NCBI GenBank assembly: GCA_001986395.2
Contig: MQVO02000015.1
Coordinates: 620,001 to 684,000, forward strand
Direction of reading: 5' to 3'
DNA length: 64,000 nucleotides
Source: Irpex lacteus
Lineage: Eukaryota > Basidiomycota > Agaricomycetes > Polyporales > Irpicaceae
The notes under the pieces are model-generated. The model saw nothing but the letters and a program-made list of their open reading frames with translations. It was not told where the DNA came from and did no database searches. The translations under genes were made by a program, and so were the position numbers. Positions 11,216 through 22,178 of the stretch are shown here, piece after piece. Position 1 is the first letter of the stretch, and every line of letters begins with the position of its first letter.

Positions 11216-11769
11216 TGTGCCAAGGAAACTTTAACTTTGTTACTGGCGTCGATGCGTCATGGTCGTGTCGTAAGTCGCTTCTACCAGCTTGTGTGCTGAC
11301 AAAGGCTTGATAAGCAAAGCAAAGCGACGCGTACACGGATACAATGCAGCAAATGTACGCGTATGCTTGCCACTGGTATCTTGGCTGTAGGTCATCCGGT
11401 CATGGGCGTACGATAGCAAGATAGCAAGGAAGGCTCGGTGGTTCGTAATCGCACATGGGTGTTTTCTGAGAACTGACAAGCGTCTATAGTCACGGTTATA
11501 GTCGCTCTGAGGTCAGCGCCTGAGACAAGTGTACAAGGAAAGAAACGTTATTCAGGCAAACATTTCGATAGGGATAAAGTAATGTTCCATCTAGCACAGT
11601 ACATCTAAGTAGAAACTCGTACGCAATCTCAATCTGCCATGGTCTCTTGGTTGCAAGGTGAGACGTCAATAATAAATAAGCCTAGAGTCCCTAATTTTAC
11701 TAATCCGAGTCCGCGAGACCCCTTCCCATGCATTGTAGCACTACTCGCGGCATACCAGCTTGAGGAAGG
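11216..11769. other. intergenic region
   Basis: The upstream region of the GST gene and the 3' end of the next minus-strand gene. I see no gene or structured element. An alternative end for the gene at 11770 would be a TAG at 11742-11744. Confidence 0.4.
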
Positions 11770-12802
11770 TTATGGCATGAGTATTTTTGTTTGAGGTTGA
11801 AGCGACAGAATATTCCGTATTATGCGGCGCACTGTATGCCGTACACGGTGGTGGCATTTCATCGGTTGTCCCCTGTCGCGAATCTGTGCTTCCCTTAGAG
11901 TACATTGGCTCTCTATATCGCCTGCATAATCATAAGCCGCTGCTATATTGGATAGATATTGTTTAATCTTACCGACATCATCGTTCATGCACTTACAAAT
12001 AGCAGGCACAGACCCTTTCCGATGTCCAGGCGTGCTTGGCCATTCGTTTTCTGTATCGTCTACGTGATCCGAGTCATGAGCCGCTGTTACAATATTAGTC
12101 AGGAAAATGTGTCTCATCAAAAGCATGATTCGTGCACTCACTAATAGCAAGCATACGGTTTCTCTGAGGTTTAAGTATGCCTGAATCGATAACCGATAGC
12201 TGCGCAATTGATCATGGTCAACCATCTGAATCATGAGGTAAAGATACTTAATCTCACTCACTTTGACAACTTGTAAAAGCTGCTGCACGTCCTTATTCAT
12301 CTCAGCAATTGCTCTCATTTGTTTGATTCTCCCAATGAGGTTGAATAAATTGCTGTCCTTGTTGATTCTGTCAGAGAGGTCCCTAATATTCTTCGAGATT
12401 CTATACATAAATGTGTGTCAGATGTCTCCTCTCGTCTTGAAGATGCCTGCCCCCGTACCCTTCATATTGGTCCAATAAATGTTGGTACGTATCCTTTGGT
12501 ATATCATGATGCTTAAACTCAAGCAAAATCTTCTGTATGCTAAGTAACGTATCCAGAGCTCCTTGCAGCGAATTCGAGGCCATACGCAAAACGAACATTG
12601 CGGATGCGTAGAGGGCGCTCACCACCAGGAGCACGCTGGCAGCATCCATGAAGATCCGCTCAATTAATACGATTGTAGCATTATCGGATAGTATAGGGTC
12701 GGCATCAGTAAGAGACGATTGTACCGCGGTGACAGAGTCTACGAATGACTTGACCGATGGATGAGAGCTGATGTTGGGCATTTGGGCGAGTGATACATTC
12801 AT
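11770..12802 (-). CDS. unrecognised small membrane protein, paralog of the gene at 23608
   Basis: No known family recognised. Exon 1 begins MNVSLAQMPNISSHP, with a hydrophobic segment (DAASVLLVVSALYASAMFVL) near residues 53-72. It is followed by an amphipathic helix, LDTLLSIQKILLEFK. Exon 2 (RISKNIRDLSDRI to LLQVVK) is charged and helical. A 62-nt phase-0 intron with a TTGAC-like branch then leads to LSVIDSGILKPQ and a polar tail containing DSDHVDDTENEWPS. The gene at 23608-24369 has the same order: TM, VNTLLSVQKSLTEHK, a basic helical exon, then a phase-0 intron at VK|LS. The last exon has two possible frames, with stops at 11770 or 11742. A TATATA stands near 12822-12829 upstream. It could be a coiled-coil membrane adaptor, but the sequence gives no function. 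Confidence 0.6.
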
Positions 12803-13208
12803 TCACAACTACAACTTACCATATATACAGTTCTGCGCTATACATTCAGGTCGCGGCACTCCAGTGAATGTTCCTATTGCCAGTGCCTATCGTGAACGTC
12901 CCGAGAGATCTAGATAATCCCGAAATCTAGCATCCCTCCTGTTCTCCATACCTGCTGTTCAACAAGAATGTTGCTGAAAGGGAGAGTTAGAGTCAAAAAC
13001 GTAATGCGATACCTTCAAGCCTTCAAGCTTCAAGATTTGTTATGGGTCGCAACACTCTTGAACGTTGCTTGCTCGTGTTTAGATATCTGGATATCTGGAT
13101 ATCGGACCAGGGCCGTAAGAAAGTTAGCAATGAGAGGCAGTATCCATCGACAAACTTTCAAACACGTACCACACGGATTACCAGTCAAGGATACCCGCTA
13201 TTGCAGAC

Positions 13209-13756
13209 CTAGAACGATTCGCCACTCGTCGTCATAACACACAGGTAGACTTTGCGGGCAGCTGGCAATGAACATTCAGTATGACGGGGAATTGACGACC
13301 CGTATACTGGCTCCAGGGATGCATGTGCTGCATTGTGCAGTAAGTAGAAGAGACTGAGGTAGCAGGGGATCGGAACAGTTTTGGCACCACGATTCACGAA
13401 AGACAGTAGTACCTGTAGAGCGATGCTCCTAATTGAAGCTTGAAGGGTCAGCGTAGATGGTGTTTGACTTACACATTTACAGGATACGATATGGATGATG
13501 CCTCGGAGGCTTTCTCTGCTATATCTTCCAGTATCGACTGGATTGGGTCTTCGTTCACGAATATGCACGAATGTAACAAGATGATGGGGATGGGATAGAG
13601 GCGAAACTTGAAAGAAGCGCCAATGGCAGGTCCTTTAAGTACGCTGAGATGCGACTCGAAAGGGCTGCCGCGGGCTGGTAGCAGGGACCTTGCTCTCAGA
13701 ATACAAGCTCCACTAGCAATTTGTGAATGATATTGCTGGTATTGATGCATTTTCAT
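13209..13756 (-). CDS. putative small two-exon gene, unknown function
   Basis: Two minus-strand open frames join with a consensus donor (GTAAGT), a CTGAC branch site and a TTAG acceptor. This gives ...PVNV-SIALQVLLSFVN without breaking frame, and only this splice removes the TAA. Exon 1 contains hydrophobic LYPIPIILLHSCIFV and an acidic helix (ILEDIAEKASEAS). Exon 2 continues with ALQVLLSFVNRG, CYLSLFYLLHNAAHASLE and a polar tail. The product would be about 170 residues with two or three hydrophobic helices. No homologue recognised, and the start (ATG at 13756) is not certain. It may equally be a fragment of a larger or decayed gene. Confidence 0.35.
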
Positions 13757-13924
13757 AGCAATCAATATTAATATTATGTACAGCGGCGGTGACGATTCGA
13801 AGCGACTCCGAGTAGCCTAAGGCGCCTAAGCATTAGCTAATCTGCCGAAAAAGGTGATTCCTGCAGCTTAGACGCGTATCGCTGTTCGGTGTGGTATTGA
13901 AGCTTGCTCTGAGGAGCAAGAATA

Positions 13925-14223
13925 CTGTACTATTACGATCGTAACGGGCCTGGGTTGTGACTGTGACGCGGTTGGTTGTTAGATTCTAACAACCAACAGG
14001 GGGGTGCGACCGTGACATCCGCTATTTTAACAACACTTGTCACGGTTGTGTCACTCAATGCGCCGCAGGCACGGAAATTATGTGACAAAATGTGACAGGC
14101 GTGATGTGCCGACCCGCCAGGATTTAACAACATCCCCCGCCGTGACCCGTGACAGGCGCCGAAATAACAACATTTTCGACCTTACTGTGTCCCGTGACCC
14201 CCGTTACGGTCGTAATAGTACAG
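13925..14223. mobile_element. MITE, Tc1/mariner-type (TA target duplication)
   Basis: A 299-bp element bounded by 24-bp terminal inverted repeats with one mismatch: left at 13925-13948 (CTGTACTATTACGA...) and right at 14200-14223. It is flanked by TA on both sides (13923-13924 and 14224-14225), the target duplication of Tc1/mariner elements. It encodes nothing. The inside is filled with repeated GTGAC/GTCAC and AACAAC motifs and holds a nearly perfect palindrome (13971-13997). It is too short for a transposase, so it is non-autonomous. No second copy was seen in the window. Confidence 0.75.
13971..13997. repeat. 13-bp palindrome inside the MITE
   Basis: GTTGGTTGTTAGA (13971-13983), one T, then its exact complement TCTAACAACCAAC (13985-13997). 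Confidence 0.75.
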
Positions 14224-14903
14224 TAGGATGCGATCGATCTCGGACTCTGGTCTCGAACCTGCAGACGTTCATGAGCTCTTCCGCATAAAGAAGAAGACAG
14301 CAGCTGAGACACCGGAAGTCCAGCTACAGTACATGAATATCAAGCAGCATTAGAACGACGATTCATCAATGAATCATCATGTAATCAGCAAGTGAGCACA
14401 TTCTGCCAGTATGATCGGACATATAACGGGGGTGGAACGAATTTGCAGCATCAGGTACGTTTAGGTCTTCCTGCCAGTGACATATCATAGTACGACACCA
14501 AGACATATGTTCAAAGGATTGTCCCTGGATGACGACAAATCAGCTCATATGTGGCGAGTCCTGTGTTCAACCTTGCAGAACTCGTGTCGCGGAGGACATG
14601 GTGCGCGACTCGGAGACAGAAAGACGCGTCTCGGTGCTCTTCGTAGTCAGAATCTACCGGCCAAAACCACCTGGACTAACGGGCCAACGCATTCGAACCT
14701 CAGGCAAGTAGTTGAATGGTGACTTACAAAGACTGTGCCATCTAAACAGATCTACTATAGCTCCCGATCTGTAATCAAACCTCCATTTCCCAACAGTCTT
14801 TCATGGCTTCTAGTCATTTATTCTGAAGTATGCATCATTGTTTCACCGCCAGTTTGGACGTGCCTTACACATGCAAATTATTGCTTTCTCTCATCCAGCC
14901 GGC

Positions 14904-14910
14904 TATATAA
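14904..14910 (+). promoter_or_regulatory. TATA box of the carboxypeptidase gene
   Basis: TATATAA, 43 bp before the ATG at 14947, which implies a very short 5' UTR. Confidence 0.55.
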
Positions 14911-14946
14911 ACAGTCGAGGACCAACCTCGTCTTTTTCATTGCGCA

Positions 14947-17900
14947 ATGCGAACGTGCAAGATGTTACACTCGCTCGTCGGATGCGCTATACTAGCAGCA
15001 ATGGGAGTACAAGCTCAAAGTGAAGGCAGCTTTCCTCACGCCTATCCAGGTCAACCCACCGGTGACTTTAGTCCGGCGTGGCAAGATTGTACGTGTTCCA
15101 GCCTATCATGTAAGCTATATGTTCGAGTGCTCATACCGTAGAATACAGATTTCCAAGTGAAACATCCCCTCCCAAACGTCTCCTTCCCCCTTGGGCGGAA
15201 CTGGGCTGGCAATCTTCCAGTTGGAAGGCCAAACCAGCCCAATGACACGCTCTTCTTTTGGGGGTTTGAGAAGGAGAACGGGTCATTTACCGCCAACAGC
15301 ACTGAGCCATGGGGAATCTGGCTGAACGGAGGGTAAAATATTCCGCTAACGTGATATGAGTGGGTGTACACTTACAATTGCAACGTAGACCAGGCTCGTC
15401 AAGTCTGTACGGATTGTTCTTCGAGGTACGTTTTTTCTCATTAATACTACTACACGTAGGTGCTCGTGCTGATTATCGTACAGAACGGTCCTCTGCACAT
15501 CGCTGGCGACTATTCTCTCCATCCGAATAATCAAAGCTGGAACAAGGTAGCGGATTACATATGGATCGATCAGCCTGTGTGCGTTACTTTCGCAATTCTT
15601 CGTACGTTTCACGGCCAAGCGCCGCTGATATCGGAACAACAGTGGCGTCGGGTTCAGCACCGTTCAAAAGGATGGATTCGGTATGCTTCTAAGTGCCTTC
15701 GTTAGGCATGTTTTCTCATCGTGAATCAATTGATCTGACTCAATCGGTTTCTATTCACACGTAGTCTCTGATGAAGATCAGTTAGGCGTCGACTTTGTGA
15801 GACTACATAGTCACTGTCCTTACTTTGTGGATCTAACGAACATGACATACAGTTTGGTTTCCTCGCGAACCTGGTCAAAGTCTTTCCGGCACTCAAGACT
15901 CGTCCCTTGCACCTCACAGGCGAGAGTTATGCCGGAATGTACATTGTACGTCTTGTCTACAACCATGTTCCCTACCCACCCTTCTCACCATACATTGCCT
16001 TCACGCGATATCAGCCGTATATTACGAAAACGTACTTCGGCTTGGAAGACCCGCCCGTTAACCTTACCAAGATCGCCATAGGGGACGGGACAATCGGGAA
16101 TGGTGTCGTTTTCGAAATCCTGCCAACGGTAAGCCACAGTCCATGGGAACTGTAGTACTCAATGCTGACCGCCTACGCGCAGTTGACGGTCATCGAGACG
16201 TTCCCCCAGCTTATTGGTTACGACCCAGAGGTATACGAGTATTTCAAGACGCAGTATGTACTCTTTCCAATTCTCGTTATATCACTGTACAGCATCCAGA
16301 TTGGTACCCCATAAACCATAACCTCTCTTACTGACCTACGGATATATGGCGCAGGAACCATCTCTGCGGACTGGACCTTAACCTGACGTATCCGCAACAA
16401 AGCAAATTCCCCACACTTGAACTCCTCGTCGAGCCTGCATACTACAACATAGATGCTTCCACCAAGACATTCGCGTCGAACGCTGCCCACAGGAAACTTA
16501 AAGCTAGTGTGTTAAAGCAGTCTCTCGATGCTGGCCTCTTCCCGCGTTTCGAAGAGCTGGCCAAGCGAGATGATAATGACCCGGACACGAAAAGAAGGCT
16601 CGCAAAGAGAGACGCCTGGAAGCGTGACCTGAAGGGACGTCCCAATGGGACGATCGACCCGTGGTATGGGTGCAATATATACGACGAGCTTACGGCCTAT
16701 GCATTGAACTTCAGTATTCCGTGGAGTAAGTAGTCGACTGTGTTTATTCTCTTGCGGACGCTGAATACACCCGCTCCGCTCACTAACAGAGGGTCACGCG
16801 TTCGACGTAAGTATTCGTCTTCTACATAGGAAGTACCCTACTGATGACTATACTAATATTTCTTTCTTCGTTTGGGCTACCTAGAACTACAACATCCCCG
16901 ACGCACTTGACCCGGAAGTCCCTCTGGATGCGAGTGTTTTCTTGAATGGTTTGTTCGGCTTTCACGATCATGATGTCTGGTCGTATTTAGTACTGATGCG
17001 CCATTCCTGACTGCAGATAACCGTACGAGGGCCGCGATTCATGCGCCTACGTCGCAAGACTGGGAGTTGAGTGTTCCTGGCATTTTTAACACTCCTGATG
17101 GAGAGGATCCTAGTATGTTTTCCCCGTTACTCCCATACGTTCATCTGTCCTGGTGAGGAGCGTGTACTGACTTCTCTTCGTGACTAACAGGCGTTGGGTG
17201 AGTTCGTTCATCAGGGTATACTCGTCTTATGCTCATCGTCAATCTCTTTGAAAGGCCCACGGAATTCCTAGACGACCTTGCCACTAACGCGACGGAACGT
17301 GGTGTCGGTGTTGTCATCTACTCCGGGAATTACGACTCTTTGGTCGCGCACCTTGGGTCCCAAGGTATGCACTCAGCCTATCTCGATCCATGCAATCACG
17401 AGCTAACGTAAATATTTGCTCCGTAGTTGTCATTCAAGTATGTTTATAGGCTCCTGAATATGCGTACCCAGCAGCTGATTTTAAATAACCTAGAACACAA
17501 CTTTTGGTGGTATACAAGGCTTCACCCGTCCTCCGTCGACACCTTGGTTCGACGACAGCGGTAGCTTCGCAGGTATCGTCCACCAGGAACGCAACTGGAC
17601 ATACGTTCTCGTCCAAGGCGCGGGCCATCTTATTCCCCAGCAGCAGCCCGAGAGGGTACGTTAAAGCAAATTCTAACCCCTTCAATATGCCGAACCATCT
17701 AACGACCACTTAGGCTTTAGTTTTCGTTCGCGAATTCGTCTTCGGCTCAAACACTACCGGCCTCGTCACGAACTCGAGCGGCACGCTCACTGTCGTAGGC
17801 GGGGAGAACGCCACCCTTGCGGATACCGTCCTCCCCGGACAAGACGAGATTTACGTTGGCTCGGGAACGACGCAGAGTACGTTCGTTTACCCGTCTGCGA

Positions 17901-18067
17901 CAATTGCGGCGTGGAATAGTTTCTTTGCTACGGCACGAGGCAATGCAACGTGGTCTGCGATTGCTATCGCTACATCTGTGCAGGGGAGCGGTGCCGAAAG
18001 GAATGTGATCATGGTCACGGTGGGCTTGCTGTCAGCGGTCCTAGGAGCCGCTGTGTTGCTGCTTTAA
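14947..18067 (+). CDS. secreted/GPI-like serine carboxypeptidase (peptidase S10)
   Basis: A multi-exon carboxypeptidase that would remove C-terminal residues from peptides in the secretory path or at the cell surface. The N-terminus MRTCKMLHSLVGCAILAAMG is a signal peptide. Family motifs come in order: WGIWLNGGPGSSSLYGLFFE (oxyanion region), VADYIWIDQPVG, the nucleophile serine in LTGESYAGMYI, the catalytic Asp in VVIYSGNYDSLVAHLG, and the His in VLVQGAGHLIPQQQPER. Between the catalytic Ser and Asp there is a long insert with dibasic sites (LAKRDDNDPDTKRRLAKRD), possible Kex2 cleavage points. The C-terminus is Ser/Thr/Asn-rich and ends in a hydrophobic segment (VGLLSAVLGAAVLLL), so the protein is probably GPI- or membrane-anchored. 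Many N-glycosylation sequons are present. Confidence 0.92.
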
Positions 18068-18356
18068 TGATGCAGTAGAAGGTAGCAAACGTTGTTACCC
18101 CCGTTGAATGAATAATGTATGCCCAATGTGGACTATATAGAAATCGAATGTACAAAACTTTAGCTCTGCTTATCTCGCTTCGTTGCCCCATAGCTCGTCT
18201 GAGTGTCGTACATCGTCTTTTGTGTTCAATATAGACTGCATCTGGACCTGAATTTGAGCATTCACGGCAGATATGCATGATATGCAACATGATCATACGT
18301 ACGTTGACCGCTAGTTGTCCACACATCCCAGTAGTATACAGGATTGCAAGGCCAGT

Positions 18357-19478
18357 TCATCGCAGCCCCATCCATCCAGCGACCTCCTTCAGCCCCTTCT
18401 CACTCTCCTCATCAACCTCGATTCTCTCAACCGCAAGGTCATCCTGCATATGCTTCTCACTTGTCGTACCCGAGAGAGGTGTGATACCTTCCAACTGCGC
18501 GAGACGGTAAACAGCCTGCGCAGGAGAGCACCCTTTTGCTCGCGCGAAAGATTTGATAGTTGGGTTGGCAAGCAAAGACGGCGAGCCCGACAGCGTCCAG
18601 AACGACCTTAAAACACATCAAATCTCTTTTCTAGACGATTCAATAGGAGATAAGACTCACTGATACTGCACGCCATGCCGCTTACACCACGCCAACACCT
18701 CACTATCCCACCCATTCCCCTCAAACCACCTATTCTGTACGACCTGGACCCGTCTTCCGCCGTCCTTCTCCAGAGCTTCGAGTACCCGTACGTCATAAGT
18801 GTTGCTCACGCCGATGTGTCTCACCTTTCCCTCATCTTGCAGCCGAATCAGAGTCTTCCATGCTTCTATGGTCTGCGCGTGGGTGGGCAGAGGGGAGTGG
18901 AGGAGGTATGAGTCGATGTAGGTGGTGCGGAGGTTGGAGAAGGAGGAAGAGAAGGATGTTAGGATTTGGGTTCGGAGAGGCGAGGAGGTAGAGTAGGGGA
19001 TTGGCTTGGTGAGGTCTTGGCCGGCGGGCGAGGTGAACCTGGTACCCAGTCAGATGGTTTGCAGTAACAGAGGCAGTAGCCACGAGAAACATACTTGGTC
19101 TGCAGAAATATCTCCTCCCGTTTGATTCCATGTTCATTTTGCAATACTTCAAGTGCCTCCCCCACGAGTTCTTCGCTGTCAACGACATGAAGCTATCGAG
19201 GGTGCGATGCATGATGCGATATCATCAAGCGTACCGATAGTGCTTTGGCTGTCCGGCTTGAGGCTGTGTAAGTCGTTGCTAAACATGGTTATGATGCGTG
19301 GGCTTCTCTTACCTGTATCTATGGCGCGGAATCCGCTCAGAACTGCGCTGACGACGAGAGCAGCTGTCCGCTCTTTCTTCCTAGCGTGAAGGTCATTGTT
19401 GATACTGACGCTCTACTTCAGAGCACTTATCACAAATACCAACCATGCAGTACCGTAGATAATCTTTGTGGAAGACAT
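18357..19478 (-). CDS. aldo/keto reductase
   Basis: An NADPH-dependent oxidoreductase of the AKR superfamily. The spliced exons give MSSTKIIYGTA, then VVSAVLSGFRAI and DTAGQPKHYREELVGEAL, holding the catalytic Asp and Tyr. EIFLQTK supplies the Lys, and YIDSYLLHSPLP the His. VRHIGVSN and VVQNRWFEGNGWDSEVLAWC lie in the barrel, and SPAQAVYRLAQLEGITPLSG near the end forms the cofactor phosphate site. DTAGQPKHYREELVGEAL resembles the fungal ketoreductases that act on small keto compounds; the substrate cannot be read from sequence. About five introns are needed. The stop at 18357 is convergent with the carboxypeptidase, 290 bp away. Confidence 0.85.
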
Positions 19479-19720
19479 TATTTGGGGTTGAGATGAACGT
19501 CGGAGTAGAAGACCGACTCGGAAAGCTGAACGTACCCGGCTGATGAGCTCGCTGCGTGAGAAACTATGACGCACTATTGCCTTATTGGGCAATTATGCTT
19601 ATTCAACTTCGCGCTTGGCCACACCCGTGATGGCAGATACAAAATTGGGCATAAGGCGTGTCGTACAATTTACAGAGTTTTGGTAGTGTTACATTTCTTT
19701 TTGTTCTATAAGCTAGCAGT

Positions 19721-20583
19721 CTACTCCTTCTTATGAAGCTCTTGCGCCCACTGAGGCGGCTCGTCCTTCCCAGCATCCTCGAGTTCCTCGCCTTCATCGA
19801 GGGTCTCGTGCACGGTGTCTGCCTTATGCTCAGCAGGCGCATATACCTAGCAAAAAGACATCTGAGTAAAAAACAACTTAGGGGAGGAGAGACGGTCCTA
19901 CCGTGGACAGAATCAGAGGCGTATCCGCCTTGTTCACAAACTGCATATACAAAGGAGTCAATAGTTAATTTGTCTGGTTGTATGCGCCCAAAAACTTCAC
20001 TCACGTTGTGCTTGGCACCTGCGGGCACGATGACAATGTCACCAGGACCGACGCGTTCCTATCAGGATTGTCGCATAAGGACATTACTCAATGAGATTGT
20101 ATTGGTTTGTATGGCACTTACAGTCTTGCCGTTAACAATGGCGTCCGCGCTTCCAGATAAGAACGAGAGGTGCTGATCAACCGTGTGGATTTCCTGTCCA
20201 AAGCATCGCCATCAACCCACGCCGACTGAGGCATCAAAAGGTAGATGTATGCATACCTCGCCGATCTCCCCTCCAACAGGGATGGTCATGATAACGAGCT
20301 ACGTCACACGAATAGAGCTGCTCAGCACGACTATAATGTAAAAGATTCGTAGAACACCCACTTGACTGTTGCGGCCAGTCCACAGAACACGTCTAAATTT
20401 GCCGCTCCCAGAGGCAACGGCTGTGATGTTCTTGAAAACGGTCATGTCCTTGGGAGGCTCTGTGTTGGGCTTGAAAGAAGATAACATTGTAGTGGAGTTC
20501 TGCGTCTGAAGGGTTCGTCTGGTGAAGTTGTGTGTAGGACGAAGAGGGAGAAAAGTGCGAGATGGACGTAAGGTGCGAATCAT
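19721..20583 (-). CDS. cupin-domain protein with probable mitochondrial presequence
   Basis: A small single-domain cupin in four exons. The beta-barrel has KFRRVLWTGRNSQ and LVIMTIPVGGEIGEEIHTVD. Then QHLSFLSGSADAIVNGKT carries the His of cupin motif 1. ERVGPGDIVIVPAGAKHNF has the motif 2 His, and FVNKADTPLILSTVYAPAEH closes the barrel; the tail is acidic. This resembles bacterial and fungal RmlC-like mannose-6-phosphate-isomerase-type cupins of unknown substrate. The frame opens with MIRTLRPSRTFLPLRPTHNF, an Arg-rich, acid-free leader typical of mitochondrial import. A second in-frame ATG (20487, MLSSFKPNTEPP) would give a cytosolic form. TATAAG on this strand lies about 52 bp before the first ATG. 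Confidence 0.8.
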
Positions 20584-20634
20584 ATGAAGGGGAAGGAAAG
20601 AGAGCCTTGAACAGATAAAAAGCGACCAGATGCT

Positions 20635-20640
20635 CTTATA
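20635..20640 (-). promoter_or_regulatory. TATA box of the cupin gene
   Basis: TATAAG on the minus strand, about 52 bp upstream of the ATG at 20583. Confidence 0.4.
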
Positions 20641-20853
20641 TGTCGGTCGTCGCTGCGTTACGTCACCGAAGTCCGTATGAGAGCGGATGTCACGCACGCA
20701 TGGCGGGTCAGATCGCGCTCGCCCGCCACTATGCGTGACAAACATCTGTGACCTGCTTCATTCGTTCTGGCCAAACAATGAATGTATCCAATAATCCCTA
20801 ATAATATTATACATCTCTAGATGACCTGCAGAGCTTACATTCCATACATTAGT

Positions 20854-22178
20854 TTACGCCTTCGTCTTTGGCAGCCCATCGGGGCCAAGCAGGGCCTCAG
20901 ACTCATCAAGCACCCGAGGACCATCTCCGACCTTCGTGTGGATCAGGCCCTTTACGGAACCAGCAGGGAAAGGCTTAGCAACAGCAGTGTTGAAGCCTTC
21001 GGGAACAGCACCGGCACCGACGCCCTGGCCTGCGAAGAGACCGAATGGATCGCTGAATGCGTTCGCCTGGGGGAAGTACTTGACGATCAACTCGATGATC
21101 TCCTTCACGTTCTCCTTCGGCGTGTAGATGACCGCGTTCGGGCCAGCGTCGTACGTGTACGCAGCCTTAAGGTGCCCCGTCTTCTCCTTTGCGACACGGT
21201 TGTACTCTGTGATGACGGCGACGATGGCACGCGAGACGTCGTTCATGTAGAAGATGGGAGGGTACGTGTCGAGAGCGACGGCGTGGAACTGGTTGGAGTC
21301 TTGCATGGTGATCTCGGCGAAGGTGTCAAAGTCCTTGGCGAGGATGGCTTTGCTAATCGCGGCGATTCTTGCTGGGACAACTTCCTTGATACGGTGTTGG
21401 AGAAGAGGGGAGGTCTCGACGGTACGTTGCATACCAGACGTAGAGGAGGTACCCTTCTTGTCGTCCGAGACAACGCAGATGAGGGCGTGGATATCTGGCC
21501 AGTGGGACTGAGGCGCGACTTCGATGGCAAGGGAGTCGCTACCGTCGGGCTTGGAGCCCTGTTCCCATGCTACGTATCCTCCGAAGAGGGATCGGCAAGC
21601 AGAGCCGGAGCCTTGACGAGCAATGCGGGAGAGTTCAGAGGCAGAGTTGGGGAGTTTGTAGAGGGCGGCGAGGGAGGAGACGAGGGCAGCAAAGCCGGCG
21701 GCAGATGAGGCCAGACCTGCGGCTGTGGGGAAGTTGTTGTAGGAGCTAATGTGAACGAAGTATGGAGAGATCTATGTGTTTGTGAGTAGGAGAATATGAT
21801 TGCACAGATTATACCCATGAGACATACCTTGGGCTCGCTAGGGTTCTTCTCCTCGAACTCTCGTCGGAGGGCCTTCAACTCCTTAATGCACGTGGCCATA
21901 CGTCCACCCTCCTTGATCTCCTCCTCATCTCCATTCAACCATAGCCGGTCCTTCTCAAACGAAGGGTCCGCACGGGACGTAGTTGTCGATCGGAGGTGAT
22001 CCTGGTCAAGAGTCACAGACAACGAAGAGTTCGTAGGGAGGATCAGCTTGGTGTCTCTCTTTCCCCAGTACCTATTTCCCGCACACGTTAGCAATTCCTT
22101 CCCTTCCAATCCCAAGACCACTCACTTGATCACAGCAATGTTAACGGGCGCGGAGGTAGTAGCCTGGTAGACAGCCAT
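20854..22178 (-). CDS. ERG19: mevalonate diphosphate decarboxylase
   Basis: It catalyses the ATP-dependent decarboxylation of mevalonate diphosphate to isopentenyl diphosphate, the last step of the mevalonate branch feeding sterol synthesis, in the cytosol. The N-terminus MAVYQATTSAPVNIAVIKYW and GKRDTKLILPTNSSLSVTL hold the active-site Tyr/Lys region. NFPTAAGLASSAAGFAAL is the GHMP-kinase ATP loop. SGSACRSLFGGYVAWEQG carries the conserved Ser/Arg, and the last large exon has FYMNDVSRAIV and AAYTYDAGPNAVIY, with the catalytic Asp region. Three or four exons account for about 400 residues, the usual length. The gene is intact. A 295-codon open frame on the opposite strand (20821-21708) is a shadow of it. 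Confidence 0.95.

Noticed and set aside
14640..14715. A possible tRNA on the minus strand, from GGTTCGAATGC.
   Set aside because: The arms next to it do not pair, and no acceptor or anticodon stem could be built.
20821..21708. A 295-codon plus-strand ORF.
   Set aside because: It is the antisense of ERG19, whose minus-strand translation is clearly conserved.
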